The translations under genes and the position numbers were made by a program. DNA of 64,000 nt, taken from assembly GCA_031769625.1 (NCBI GenBank), contig JAUIMM010000088.1, positions 7,393,501 through 7,457,500 on the forward strand, written 5' to 3'. Below the pieces are notes generated by a model. It searched no databases. It saw only the letters and a program-made list of their open reading frames with translations, and was not told the origin of the DNA. This document shows positions 1-11,448 of this stretch, piece after piece (positions within the stretch are counted from its first letter, which is position 1; the number at the start of each line of letters is the position of its first letter). Origin of the DNA: Taudactylus pleione (lineage: Eukaryota > Chordata > Amphibia > Anura > Myobatrachidae).

Positions 1-1000
1 AGCTACAAAACATTTATGGGCAGGTGACTTTCCTTGGCTGTCCATCTTCCCTGAAAGGTATAATGACCTGTCACCACGCCCCATCCTCGAAGACTGGTGT
101 CCGTGGTTAGGAGTACCCAATTTGGGATCCATAATGGGCGACCCTTGTCCAGATGAGTCGTCTGTAGCCACCATGAGAGGGAGAGCCGAATCTCTGGCGA
201 AATGAGGATCGTTTGAGACTTTATCAGATAATACTGACCATCCCAATGAGACAGGATCCATCATTGCAAGGGCCTAGAATGGAACTGGGCATATGTCACC
301 ATGCCAAAGGAGGATATCATGAACCCCAGGACCTGCATTGCTGAGTGAACAGATTCTCTTTGATTGCGGAGCAATTTGCGCACCCGCGATTGTAGAGCTG
401 AAATCTTGTTCATAGGTAGAAGAATCCTTTGTGCCAGGGAATCCAGTAGTACCCCCAAATGTACCATCTGCTGTCTTGGAGAAAGGGAAACTTTTTTTCC
501 AACTGATTATCTAGCTCTGCTTCTGTAGACAGACAATGATCAGCTAGAGATGATGTTGTAAAACCTCCAAGGACTATGCCAATATCAGGAGGTCGTCCAA
601 GTATGGCAGTATCCTGACTCCTTGTCGTCTTGGTAAACACCCTGTGGATAGACCAAAGGACAATGGTAATGTTGCTGATGAACTGCAAAACTCAGAAACC
701 CTTGGTGGAATAGTGCAATATATACATGCAGATATGCATCCTGTATGTCCAGGGAACCATAAAATCCCCAGGCTCCATTGCCAGCATAATTGACCGTAGG
801 GTCTTAACATGGAACTTGGGCACATGGATGAACCTGTTGAGAGATTTCAGATTGAGGATAGAGCGATGAGATCCATTTGGTTATTGAATCAAAAACAACT
901 TTGAATAATAACCTCTTCCTTGTTGGCTAAAGGAACTGGGAATATCACCCCGGAACTTAGCAGGGCATGGGTCTAGATAGAATCTGATAGTGGAGTTGTG
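1..1000 (-). pseudogene. DIRS reverse transcriptase / RNase H remnant
   Basis: Translated pieces on the minus strand line up in order with DIRS pol. A stretch near 900-820 reads as the 'PNGSHRSILNLKSLNRFIHV' palm region. Next comes the segment with 'LRSIMLAMEPGDF'. Position 574-825 ends in 'GVRILPYLDDLLILA', the YLDD catalytic box in its DIRS context. Position 261-467 holds 'LGVLLDSLAQRILLP' and ends with 'AQFHSRPLQ', the conserved junction to RNase H. Positions 1-260 look like the start of RNase H. The blocks fall in different frames and are separated by stops, so this is a pseudogene. Other RT classes fit less well because the YLDD context and the HSRPLQ motif are DIRS hallmarks. Confidence 0.72.
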
Positions 1001-1909
1001 CAAACAACCTTCTGGGGAGGAACCCTTTAGGAAGGTGTCACGTGAGAATCCCCACTAGGTAGGGGGATTTCCCACCTAATGCACTCTCCCTTTCGGAGAG
1101 GGTAAAAAGACACTAGTCTTTTTGGAATCTGGAACAGTGAGCTGTTCAGATTGGGGGAATCCAGCCTAAATCACCTTCTGGTGTCTAAACACCGAGTTTA
1201 TTAGGCTTAGGAGCCGGTACTTCATCTTCTATAATGAGGATTGAATTAACCGCCCTTACTAGAAAGGAACATCCACTGATGAATGATGCTCCTCCCATCC
1301 GGAATAGACCCGGAGGGAGAAACCTGTGTATCCTCTGCCTCCTCAGATAGTATATCAGAATCTGAAAGCAGGGTGTGTGAAATCTGCAGATAGGTATATA
1401 CTAAAAACCAGATTCTAAACTCCATCCAGGAAGGATGCATGGGAAGAGGAAGCATAACAGGCTGTAATCACTGTTGGTAATCCAAAGTGGGAGGCAGTGT
1501 GGGGGCTGATAAGCAGTCCACTAACTGCATCATCACCTGAAACCAGGAGGATATTCAAGGTGACCCCTGACCAGGTACTGGTGAGGTGGTCTGTTGTGGT
1601 GTATAACCAACAATACACAGTCAATCCTGTATGAAATCCTGAGAGGCCTACTGCACAGGCTTTACATGAAACCAGCACAGGGACAACAGTCACCTGGTTA
1701 CCCTTGTCCTGAGACATGGAAAATACTTGCAAGTAACCTACAACAAGAGTAGGGCTAACAATGCAATGTGACCTCCTTTACAGATAAAAATAAATGTGAA
1801 GTACTCTCTAACTCCTATACACCAGGTAGTTGGAGCAAATAGAAAACAAAAACTTGCCTTTTATTTCACAGAATAAGTCACAAAAAATTATTATAATATA
1901 TGTGCAAAG

Positions 1910-2090
1910 GGCACTAAAATCAACTACCTAAACACATAAGTTTGGTAGGATCTACATGCATATAAATATATTTGCAAATGGGCACTAAATTGCAATCACA
2001 TTGGTAGGATATAAGTGCAATGCATACAAATATATTTACAATTTGGCACTGAATAAACTATACAAGTAAAAAAGTTGGTAGGATTCCAGG
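1910..2090. repeat. short tandem repeat inside the DIRS-like element
   Basis: Three diverged units begin with GGCACT at 1910, 1981 and 2045, each followed by TTGGTAGGAT and a TATAAATATATTT-type run. Unit length is 64-71 bp. A related unit recurs near 2560-2620. No coding sense was seen. Confidence 0.6.
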
Positions 2091-3404
2091 GTTGTATACC
2101 ATGGTCCCAGGAGAATGGTATACTCAGAGACAACCCAAATCTCCCCTCAAAAAAACACTTCCATGATCAATTTCAGCTGAGCATCTCCAATTAATTAGGA
2201 GAGAGGGGGAAGGGCAGCTCAGTCTTCACAAGAAAAAGTGAAGTACAATTTAACCCCTACAGATCCTGGTTCAATGGAGCTATTATATATATTGGACTGA
2301 TGTGGCTTTACATGACATCAGCACAGGAGCCTCTGTGTCCTGTTTACTTTTATCCTTTGGCATTTTATAAAGTAAAGGCAACAATACAAATGCAATGTGA
2401 CAGCCTTCACAAATTCAATTTAAATGTTACGTACCCTGAGGAACCCCCCACCCCAGAGGGATGGAGAGAAAACACAGTGATAGTTATAATTGATAGTCAG
2501 AAATAATGGACAGTATCAATACAACAGCTAGCAAACAGTCACATACAATGCATATGTAAATAATCGCAATATACTCTAAATCAACTACTCAAACCAAGGC
2601 ATGGTAGGATATAAAGCACTGTATACCTTAACCATGGGCGAGGTATACATGGAGACTGACCCTAACCTCCTGAGACAAACAGTAGCGCATCGATTGTAGG
2701 CTGTGAGCATCTCAATTACACGTGGAGGGTAGGCGGGGCGGCCCAGATGTGCAAAACCTTATTGAAGGCTGCGTATGGGTCAGGGGAGGAGCTGCTGGAG
2801 GAGCGCCTACCTCCCCATAGCTGCATTAACAAGCTGGGTACGCTGGCCTCATGGCAGCAGACGATAAGGCCCCGCTGGTGTAGTGAGAACGCGGACAATC
2901 CCGTGCCCTGACTGCAGCAGCTTCTGGTGCGTCTCTGACACCAGTAGCAAGGACTGCCGCGTGCGATTGCCCGTGAGTGAGGAATCGCCTTACCTGTCAT
3001 CTCCGTGCGTCCGGTTGCAGTCCAGGTCTCAGCGTTGCTGCTAGCAAGCTAAGCCGAGACCCATCGAAATCATCAATTACTGATGTTTTGACCCGGCGGA
3101 GGTAGATGGAGTCGCATTATCTGCGTCTCAATACAGACGCTGAGTACTGCTGACTCAAACATAAGAAAATAAAATAAAAAGCTTAGGACTGCCAAAGCAG
3201 TCCCCTGTTACAAAGTCCCCTGTCTTGATCCTGCCGCACCAAACGAACAACTGAAGGCCTGTGGATAGGGGTGGGGCATATTTGGAGGAGGACCCAGTGC
3301 ATCCTGGAAGCTGAAAGCTTTAACTGTTTGGTGCCTGGATCTCTCCAACCACATTACCCCCATGGTATCCCTGTGGATCCCTATGGACCCTGAAGAAGAA
3401 AAAG

Positions 3405-4200
3405 AGAATGTTCTAGTGACAAATTGCAGTGCAGGGAGCATTCTAGTGGCAGATCTACAATAAAAAGAACATTCTAGAGACAGATTGCAGTGCAGGGAGC
3501 ATTCCAGTGTCAGATATACAATTAAGAAACATTCTAGAGACAAATTGCAGTGCATGGAGCATACTAGTGTCAGATCTACAATAAAGAGAACTTTCTAGAG
3601 ACAGATTGCAGTGCAGGGAGCATTCTAGTGGCAGATATAAAATTAAGAGAACATTCTAGTGACCTATATATAATGAAGAAAGCATTTAGAGTTCATGTTA
3701 ATGTCAGTTTTAAATACAGAGAACCTACTAGAGAACACTATACAATGCCAGCACAATTCTGGAGACCATTATGAAACACTGACTCACAAATTTCTGTTGG
3801 CTTTATAATGCAGACGTTGGATATCAGGTGGCTATAAAATGTAAATTACCAGATCTCTGATGACTATGCCATGCAGATCACTCCAAATATCTGGTGGCTA
3901 TACAATATAAACCTCCAAATCTCTGGTGGTTATATAATGCGGACTACCTCCCCTAAATCTCTTGTTTCTAAACAACAATGCAAATGCCATGCAATGCCAT
4001 TCCAAAATGAGAGCCACAAACCTCTTGTGTTGACTGACTTTAAATTATGTATTGTACCCAAAGTCTCTTTTCTTTACAATACACTCCCCAAATATCTACT
4101 GGTTTTACCATGCAGACCCTAAATGTCTGATGGTTTAGCAATACAAACCCTGAATTTTTGGTGGCCTCACAACCCAGAGCCCAATAGTCTATTTACCCTC
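3405..4200. repeat. degenerate satellite with 'CTRGTGGC..ATATAAT' unit
   Basis: From 3405 to about 3660 there are four clear units of about 61 bp (ACATTCTAGAGACAGATTGC... then AGCATTCTAGTGGCAGAT), starting near 3405, 3467, 3529 and 3590. From 3780 to 4200 the array decays into units of about 30-55 bp with the core TCTGGTGGCTATAYAATGCAGA. The same core reappears at 62150-62290 and 63426-63535. Confidence 0.6.
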
Positions 4201-4261
4201 CCTATGGCCCTGCAATGTCTCCCTGCAGCACAACTTTAGCAAACTAGCTGGTTCCTTGCAG

Positions 4262-4330
4262 CACATATTAGGGCAGTATGGTTGGTGTAATGGTTAGCAT
4301 AAATGCCTCAGTATTATGAGTATAATAGTT
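4262..4330 (+). repeat. SINE head fragment (tRNA-like A box)
   Basis: The stretch TGGTTGGTGTAATGGTTAGCA followed by TGCCTCAGTATTATGAG is a diverged copy of the tRNA-derived head of the SINE seen more completely at 54340-54500. Only the A-box half is recognisable. Confidence 0.45.
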
Positions 4331-4575
4331 TTTTGTTACTTTTCATGCAGGAGGGGCAGAAGTAATAGATACAAAACGTATAGAAGGTATGAACAACAGT
4401 GTTTACCAGGTCAAAGTTTTTTTGTGTAAAGAAGGCAGAACATGTTACATAAGTCAAGTCAAACAATAGCAACATATAAACAGCATTCTAAGGGGGAAGG
4501 GGGGTTTGGGAAGGAGAAGAGTACGGAGGGGGATGGGATCACAGAATGGGCACAGGACACAGGGTTAAAAAGTAA

Positions 4576-7096
4576 AAATGTGCGCAGACCCCCATGTTTT
4601 GCTTTTGCCAAAACCTTGCTCAATTGTTTTGGTTATGGATATGGATTTATTTAAAAATTGATAAGAACAGCTAAAATCATGTATTTTGAGTTTTTGTTCC
4701 TACAGTATTATTCATCTCAATAACATTTCCGTTCAGTTTTGACCACCTCACAGCTCACAATATTGTTTTCCGTTTTCACCCATATTTGTCAAATGCTTAC
4801 TGGCTAAACTATGTGACAGAGCAGCGGCACAAACACGTGACAGTTTAAAAAAGAATATCGAACATCTAGGAAACATAATGGCACTGCAGTGGCAGACAGG
4901 ATGGCAGTTTAGTATAAACTATACAATACTACAGAATGTTTTCATTAATCAAGAACTAGATCAGAGGCCTTCACAGGTAAATTGAGGTGGAGTACTATTT
5001 AGTGGAAACCAGGAAAAACATTTATTTATTGATTGACTAATTAATTGATTGATTAATTAATTGATTAGTTAATAATTTAACTATAAAAAAAGTAAATCAG
5101 TGAAATGGAAAGTACTGTTACAAAAGAAGCATCCAAAATCCCAATCATGTTGATTAATTAATTAATTAATTGACTACAGAATATAACTATAAATAAAAAA
5201 ATTATAAATTGAACAAACCATTAAAAAATAAGAATCCAAATTAGATTGATAAATTATTAACACTAATTAATATATTAAACTATAACAAAAAGTAAATTGG
5301 GGAAATGGAGAAGTAAACACTACCAAAAAACATGCATCCAAAATCCATTTGATTGATTCCTCAGGATTTAAGGCAGAGTAACAGCCTAGTCAAACTGAAT
5401 AATTATTAATTATATGATTTGATGATACTAGTCTGTATCTGCTGAGAAGCTGCAGGAAACAGGGCCTATATGCCTGACTGAGAAGCTGGTGATTTACAGT
5501 ATCGCATTGCAAAATACAAAAGATCATGAACACCCCAGTAAAGTACAGTAATATACAGTAAACTGCCTGTCCAACACTCGCAGTCTTGGCAAAGCCCATA
5601 ATGAACAGTACTGCATGATGGAATTGTCCATGAGCCCTTCAATCCACCCTTATGTTGTATATTAACAAGGTTATGCACAGTTTACAACCAAGCACTTCAG
5701 CGACAGAGACTGTCACTTTTGTGGCTGAAGTGCTTGGTGTGTTTGGGCCCCCACAAAACAAGCGATCAATAGGCTTAAGGTGGCTAACAGTGTTGATATT
5801 AATCATATCTATCATTTTCATCCTCATCCTCACCCACAATCCACTGTTATAGAAGTCTGTAATTTGTTGTGGCGGCAAAGGTCTTCCTCATACAATATGT
5901 AGTTAATGTTGATGAACATCAGTTTTTCCACATTTTTAGGAAGTAGCCTCTTGCGCCAATCACTCACAAGGTTCCCAGCTATGCTAAACACTCATTCTGA
6001 GTACACACTGGAGGGTGGGCAGCTTAAGTAAAGCAAAGCTAGTTTGTACAAGAGGCTCCAAACTGCCTCTTTTACTCCCAGTATTCATAGGGACTGTGAA
6101 CCTGATTGATTACGGAATGCAACTGCGAATGCAATAGCGATTACGCACGCAGTTCAACTGCAATAGTATGCTAATTAATTTGCGATCGCAATGCCATCAT
6201 AGCATAACATAAGAATGCCAACTTTACCTTACACACATCAGTAATGTTTAACAAGACTGCGAAAAAATCGGTACAATCGAGTACCATCGCAGCCTCACGC
6301 ACACTTGCACAAGCTCTGACCTTACTCAGAAATTGCTAATCTCATCGCACGCTATCAGGCCTCAGGCTGCGTAGGGCATTGCAGTGGATAATTTATGCAC
6401 GCCACTGCAACGGTGTTCTAATGAAATGGCACGTCTGCGTTTCCCCGACCAGCCCCCCATCGCCACCCACAAACAGCAGTTCCTGTCAATCACTCTGCGA
6501 TGGATTTGCATAGTCTCGATCGCAGTGGCCAGTTTGCACACTGCGATGCATGCACAGAATCTAACAATCGGCCAGTTGCGTGCGTATTAGCAACTGTGTT
6601 CCTTTCTGAATCAGGCCTTGTGTGACATGACTATTTGTACATTGTCAATAAAATAATCCTCCACCATTCTATTGATGCTTACTGTATCAGATTGAGTCAC
6701 AGTAGAAGTGGCAGTAATTTTGGGCAATTCTTTTAAGCCTTACCAGATGTTATAATGGTGTTTCTCTTGGGAAAGGTCATTTTTTTCCTGGCAGCAGCAT
6801 TTGCCAGAAAAATTGAAGAAGAAACCATCGTTGTTTTGTCTTTGTGAGAATTGTTTTGGGGTGCACATGATGGGGGAACACCAATGCACACACCCATTGT
6901 TTGCATGCACTTAGAGAAATAGGTCTCTGTGAGAATTTTTTTGGAGTACAGATGATATGGTGACACCACTGCACATAGAACAGCAATATACACTACGTCA
7001 CTCATCTAAACAAACAACTATCTTTTATTGTGAAATACACAATAACATTTTTAAATTCAAATAGAAAAGACCGCAGGTTTTTTTGTTTAAATCTTT
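4576..7096 (-). mobile_element. old hAT-family copy, interrupted by a MITE
   Basis: This is homologous over long stretches to the better-preserved hAT element at 29859-33139. Shared blocks include TTTTGCCAAAACC near 4608, CAGCTAAAATCA near 4668, a run ending CACTGCAGTGGCAGACAGGATGGCAG near 4880-4910, and 5605-6108, where the minus-strand C-terminal transposase region once lay. Much of 5000-5400 is an A/T-rich insertion with two copies of a segment ending GCATCCAAAATCC. A MITE (6109-6619) sits in it with GTG on both sides, and homology resumes at 6620 (TGACATG..TACTTG-like). No open transposase frame remains. The left boundary is approximate. The right limit is set where the next element starts. 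Confidence 0.5.
6109..6619. mobile_element. MITE, 'CCTGATTCA' family 1, flanked by GTG
   Basis: Terminal inverted repeats AACCTGATTGATTA and CTGAATCAGGCCTT are flanked by a 3-bp GTG duplication (6106-6108, 6620-6622). Removing the element restores continuity with the hAT copy at 29859-33139. Other copies of this family lie at 18487-18989, 53039-53475, 54590-54850 and, reversed, at 26325-26560 plus 28743-28900. The 3-bp TSD suggests PIF/Harbinger-type mobilisation; there is no coding capacity. Confidence 0.8.
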
Positions 7097-7547
7097 AGAG
7101 ATGCGCGGTTCTGTTTACATGGAAACCGAACACACCTGAACTCAGGGGTTCCGTGTCGAACCGAGCTGGGGCTTGGATCTCAAAATGAGGCAAAACATCA
7201 TCTTTTCGGTGTTGGATTTTGTGTGCTTTGGATTGCATATTAAAGTTCCTCCCTCGTGATCGAGTGCCATTTCACACTGGAGACTGGAGGGAGAGGGTGT
7301 GGGTATAGGAGCACTTTGTAAAAAAAAAAAAAAAATGATTTGCAACACTGTTAAGGTAGGACACTGTGTACTGTTGGCTGGCTGGCTGCAACACTCTGTG
7401 AGGCACAAAAAAATGCCACAGCAGTGGACTGCAGAGATGTGTTGTTTATTTGTTACTAAAAAATAAAACCTACTGGGGCACTTTTTTCTAAAAAAAAATA
7501 AAAAAATTAGGAACACTGTGTTAAAGGGGCACTGTAGAGGCACTGTG

Positions 7548-8044
7548 AGCCTCAATCAGAGGCGGTCGTTAGATGCAAGCGGTCGCTCTGAATCAGGTCG
7601 GCCGCTTGCATCCTGAACGGCCGCCTCCTTGTTGATCGTTAAGCTGTGGGTTAACACCCACAGTTCTAATGACCGACATGGGTGATGGTCGCGATGGTCA
7701 AGACCATCGTAAGCCCCAGGGAGCTTCCTGCTCTGTTCGAGCAGGAAGTTCCCCACTGACATCAGCAATGATGTCAGTGGGGCCGCCCCCAAACGGCAAG
7801 CATTCCGACTGGAACGCCCCGTTTGGCCGGGCATGCCCCCAGCCTGCCCTGCAAACGGGGCGAGCTGTCACTCAACATCGACAGCTCACCCGTCTGCTAC
7901 AAGACCCTTAACGACGGAGCGCCCATCGTTAGCCGGGTCTCGCACATGCGCACGACGGAGCTGGCTCCGTTGTGCGCATGCGCTGTGGGGCAACATCGAG
8001 TCGGTTGTGAGCGCTCAGCGCTCACGACCGACTCTAAATGAGCT
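7548..8044. mobile_element. hairpin-chain MITE (copy 1)
   Basis: The termini GAGCCTCAATCAGAG and CTCTAAATGAGCTC are inverted. The interior is a row of consecutive hairpins. Examples are GATGGTCGCGATGG/CCATCG, CACTGACATC/GATGTCAGTG, GAGCTGTCAC/GACAGCTC, GCGCACGACGGAGC/GCTCCGTTGTGCGC and TCGGTTGTGAGCGC/GCGCTCACGACCGA. Same family as 8469-8998, 14153-14648, 24906-25413 and 34035-34575. No coding potential: ORFs through it are by-products of high GC. Confidence 0.75.
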
Positions 8045-8159
8045 CCTGTGTGCTGCTGCAACACTGCGAGGCACAAAAAATGCCATAGGAGTGGACTGCA
8101 GCACTGCGTTACTTAAAAAAGCCTACTGGGGCACTTTTTTATACATAATAAAAAAGATA

Positions 8160-8465
8160 ACATCATCATTACTATTAGGGTGCCATCCTTATACTAGGAG
8201 CACTGTGAGACAGTTTGTTGTGTGTTCAGGCACTGTTAAAAAATGTATATAAAAATTGTGCATTAAAACATATATATAATGTCATTATTAGGGCGTCATC
8301 CAGCTTACACTAGGGGCGTTGTGAGGCAGTTTGTTGTGTGTTCAGGCACTGTTAAAAAAATGTATATAAAACTTGTGCATTAAAATATAATGTCACTATT
8401 AGGGTGCCACCCAGCTTATACTGGGGGCACTGTGAGGCAATTGTTGTGTGTTCAGGGACTTCAGA
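8160..8465 (+). repeat. tandem repeat, about 112 bp x 2.7
   Basis: Units start at GGGTGCCATCC (8178), GGGCGTCATCC (8290) and GGGTGCCACCC (8401). Each contains CACTGTGAG, TTGTTGTGTGTTCAGG and a TATATAAAA run. It lies inside the hAT-type element, like the 139-bp array in the related element at 29859-33139. Confidence 0.75.
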
Positions 8466-8468
8466 CAT

Positions 8469-8998
8469 AGGACCTCATTCAGAGCCGTTCGCAAAATGCG
8501 AGCGCTCGCTCTGAATGAGGGCGGCCGCATCTGTAAAAAGAGCCGGACTTCTGGCCGCTCGCTAAGCTGTGGGTGACCACCCACAGCTTTGGCGAGTGGC
8601 CAGGTTGATGGTCGCAATGGTCAAGACCATCGCGACCTGCCACGAGACCCTTGTGGTAGGGTCTCATCTACCGCAAGCCCCAGAGAGCTTCCGGCTCTAA
8701 TAGAGCCGGAAGCTCTCCCACTGACATCACTGGTGATGTCAGTGAGGCCACCCACAAACGGCAGGTGTTCATTTGGTAACGCCTCCATTTGTGAAGTCAC
8801 CCCCCCGCCACACCTACAAAACAGGACGAGCTGTCGATCACCACCCACAGCTGCCCCTTTTGTAGTGAGCCCCTGGAGCGAGAGAATTTCTCTCTCGCTC
8901 CGGGGGTTGCGCACGCGCAGTACGGCTGCTGTGTGTGCACAGAGCCCAACATCCACCCGCTTGCGAGCGCTCAAGCGTTTGCGAGCAGGTCTAGTTAA
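8469..8998. mobile_element. hairpin-chain MITE (copy 2), right end lost
   Basis: Starts GGACCTCATTCAGAGCC. It shows the same ordered hairpins as the other copies, including GCTGTGGGTGACCACCCACAGC, CCACTGACATCACTGGTGATGTCAGTG and GCTTCCGGCTCTAATAGAGCCGGAAGC. It ends in GAGCAGGTCTAG without the expected CTGAATNAGGCC terminus. Confidence 0.7.
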
Positions 8999-9029
8999 AA
9001 AACCTAAAATTTTAATATGAAACGGGTAA

Positions 9030-9996
9030 GTTTAGGCATTTTTTTCAACTCGCAAATTTACTAAAGACAACCTCGGGTGAGATGTCTCTCTATTCACTTG
9101 AAAACTCGGGTGAGATTGCAAACTCGAATAACCTCACCATCGGCCAAACTCAGAAGTACTTTTCATGAAAAAGATACAACTCGGGAATTACTAATAAACA
9201 AGGTTACAATCTTGGGTGTAATTGTAGCAAACTTGCAGCTAATTAGAAGTTTCAAATAGACCACTTCCTGAGCTATGAGTTTCGTAGAAACATACACAGA
9301 TCAGTGTGATTTGTGTATGTTTCTGCATGTAAACCTTATCTAAAGGGTTAATATAAAAAAAAATATATGTAGAGTCCCCCCAAAAAGCATAACCAGCCCC
9401 AGGCTCCTTAGCCTGTCCTGGTTCCTAAACATACAGAGGAAAACACGAGTAGGGTTCACCTGTATTTTAGGAACCAGCACTGGGCTGCTGACCAGTCCTG
9501 GTTTTAAAAATAGGGGGGAAAAATTGTGTAGGGGTCCCCCATATTTTTAAAACCAGGACTAGCCAGCAGCGAAGTGCTGGTTACTAAAATATGTGGGGAA
9601 CCCTACTCGTTTCACCCCCTGTATTCTAAGGAACCAGGACTGGCTGAGCAGTCCTGCTCTGGTTATGCTTTTTGGGAGGGGACCCAACATCTTTTTTCTA
9701 ATGTTAACCCTTTTCTTAAGCAGCCTTCACATATCTCACTGATATGTGAAGGCTGCTTGTTCTGGAGAGTTGAGCAGAGAAAACACTGCAAACTTGAGTG
9801 AGAAATCTCTATTTAAACTTGCTACTTGGGTGAGAAATCTCTATCTGCTTCACCATTGCCCAATTCAATCACAGCTAAACTCACTTCTTAGTAATTTGAG
9901 AGTTTCAGAAGCATCAAATCACCCGAATTTTGGCGATGCAAATTGAGTTTTAAAAAAACAAACTCGATCAGACTCGATTCTTAGTAAATTTATCCC
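9030..9996. mobile_element. 1-kb palindromic element, TSD TAA
   Basis: The two halves are inverted copies around about 9520. Left modules such as AAAAGCATAACCAGCCCCAG and ACACGAGTAGGG have partners at 9655-9690 and 9600-9620 in reverse. Ends near AACTCGCAAATTTACTAAAG and CTTAGTAAATTTATCCC are flanked by TAA (9027-9029, 9997-9999). It shares its repeat modules with the larger palindrome at 14830-17385. Non-coding. Confidence 0.65.
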
Positions 9997-10001
9997 TAAG
10001 T

Positions 10002-10458
10002 GTGTTAATGAGTGCTATGTGTGAATCTGACATTTCTGACACTGTACTCTTAGAGAAGCCTACTGTCACTATTTTTACACCCTCTGAAAATGTGGGGATG
10101 AACAGCATAAGTACAGCTGGTGACATAGAAATTGAGGATGCTACTGTGGAAGTGCAACAGGATAAGGTGGATATTTGTGTATCTGACGCTGATGAGGATG
10201 TTGATGATGGACGCTGATGAGGATATTGTATGCGTCAAAGTAAGTCAGCCACCAGTGGCAGCAGTTCTTGCCCTTGATAAAAAGAAGGTCATTGTCATTC
10301 TTGGACAAAAGACCAAAAAAGCAACCTCTTTTGCGTGGAATTATTTTTACCCAAATCCTAACATTTGTCAAGCCATCTGTACCATTTATGAAGCCAAGGT
10401 AAGTAGAGGTAAGGATGTTAACCATCTAACCTCCTCTCTGTTATGTCATTTGCAGTGA
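10002..10458 (+). pseudogene. hAT transposase N-terminal exon with BED-type zinc finger, degenerate
   Basis: Two overlapping plus-strand frames (10002-10217 and 10132-10458) together look like an acidic linker followed by a BED finger. The second frame contains 'TSFAWNYFYPNPN', then an 'AICTIYEAKVSRGKDVNHL' segment and a final 'LLCHLQ', the layout of BED fingers in hAT/ZBED proteins. One of the expected cysteines and part of the His pair are altered, and a frame change separates linker from finger. AAG|GTAAGT inside the finger region looks like a splice donor but may be chance. A pseudogene of the host transposon at 7097-11129. Confidence 0.55.
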
Positions 10459-10459
10459 G

Positions 10460-11010
10460 TTCATGCAAAGTTTTTGGAAGACATTTGCAACACATTTCTA
10501 ACCAGAAATAATGTGGTGCCTCAAAACATATTTAAAAAATTAACAGAATTATGGAGCATATTTAGTATTATTTAGTAATATAATCAATAAGATACAAGGC
10601 CATGTCTCAGTTTTCATTGATCTATCAATCAATCATTCCTTTTTACTTACCTGACACTACACACATACTCCACCTCCATTTCCCTGTACTGGCTTCTGAG
10701 GAAGTTCCCCTCATACTCCGACTCTCTGGTGCACCTCATAAATGTACTACATGAGTGTGTTACCCAATTAGAAAGGAGAGAGGAGGGGGGATAGTATAAG
10801 TTTAGGTTAAACATCTTAAACCTAAACTTAATAACTAACTCATTCTAACCTAATGGAGCCCTGATGGATTTGCTATAGCATTTTTTAATACAGTGCTCCA
10901 GCCCCCAGTCCCACACCCTCTCCTTCTGCTCTCCTGTATGAAATGGTTCCCAATCATGAGGAATGGCCTTTTATATGCAGAACAAAACACACAAAATTCC
11001 AGGAAGATGA
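10460..11010. other. unassigned interior of the hAT-type element
   Basis: A/T-rich sequence with a small palindrome at 10795-10835 (TAAGTTTAGGTTAAAC..CTAAACTTA). I see no further transposase homology, RNA gene or host exon here. Confidence 0.4.
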
Positions 11011-11277
11011 CACTTTACCTTGTTTTCGGATCCGAGCTTGCTGGGAAAACCAGAGTCGGGACTTGGATCCACTCATAACCCCTAAACTCGGTTGGGTTCA
11101 TTTCCAGGGAAACTGAACAAGTCATCTCTTTTAAAAAGCACTAGAGGAGGCAATGGCTGTTCCAATGAATTGACTCCAGAGAGGTGGTCAAGCCAAGAGG
11201 GGTGAGGCCTGAGCAAGCAAATGGAAATGGGATGGGCAGTTATGAGACTCTCTAAAGAGACCTCTCAGAGAGGTACT

Positions 11278-11448
11278 ATAGATGTACTAAGCCTTAAAGT
11301 GAGATAAAGTGGAGAGAGATAAAGTATCAACCAATCAGCTCATAACTGTAATTTTTCAAGCAAATCCTGTAAAGTGACAGGAGCTGACTGGTTGGTACTT
11401 TATCTTCATCCACTTTATCTCTCTCCAAGATTTAGTACATCTCCCCCA
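11278..11448. mobile_element. palindromic MITE, 'GATGTACTAAG/AACCAATCAGC' family
   Basis: Inverted arms GATGTACTAAGCC...GATAAAGTGGAGAGAGATAAAGTA...CAACCAATCAGCTC and their reverse complement at 11382-11448. Relatives are 17868-19060 (split), 23081-23256, the half copy 22062-22130 and 62451-62626. Non-coding. Confidence 0.75.

Larger units (their letters stand above)
1..3405 (-). mobile_element. DIRS-like tyrosine-recombinase retrotransposon, decayed, cut by window start
   Basis: Reading on the minus strand, the first kilobase encodes a DIRS-type reverse transcriptase/RNase H (see separate entry). The far end near 3200-3405 carries a terminal-like segment whose end (about 3340-3405: CCCCCATGGTATCCCTGTGG, then GAAGAAGAAA) resembles DIRS termini I know from frogs. 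Between them (about 1000-3200) are only short ORF scraps, for example an acidic stretch at 1246-1455, and two copies of a roughly 500-bp block (about 1690-2190 and 2310-2720) that share words such as ATGCAATGTGAC and a GGTATAC-rich segment. The 3' part with the tyrosine recombinase would lie left of position 1. Frames are broken throughout, so this copy is dead. The RT assignment is firm; the outer boundary at 3405 is inferred. Confidence 0.62.
7097..11129 (+). mobile_element. hAT-type transposon with BED-finger remnant, carrying three nested elements
   Basis: Inverted ends about 55 bp long match imperfectly: left AGAGATGCGCGGTTCTGTTT, right (reverse complement) AGAGATGACTTGTTCAGTTT, both continuing to an AGGGGTT box. 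The subterminal DNA (GAGGCAAAACATCATC on the left, TCGGATCCGAGCTTGCTGGGAAAA on the right) is related to the right end of the hAT at 29859-33139. Inside are two copies of a TGCAACACTG..GGCACAAAAAATGCCA block (7384, 8051), a 112-bp tandem repeat, two hairpin-chain MITEs, a 1-kb palindrome and a BED-finger exon. I could not find a clean 8-bp TSD (flanks AAATCTTT and TTTAAAAA), so the superfamily call rests on the BED exon and the end similarity. Confidence 0.6.
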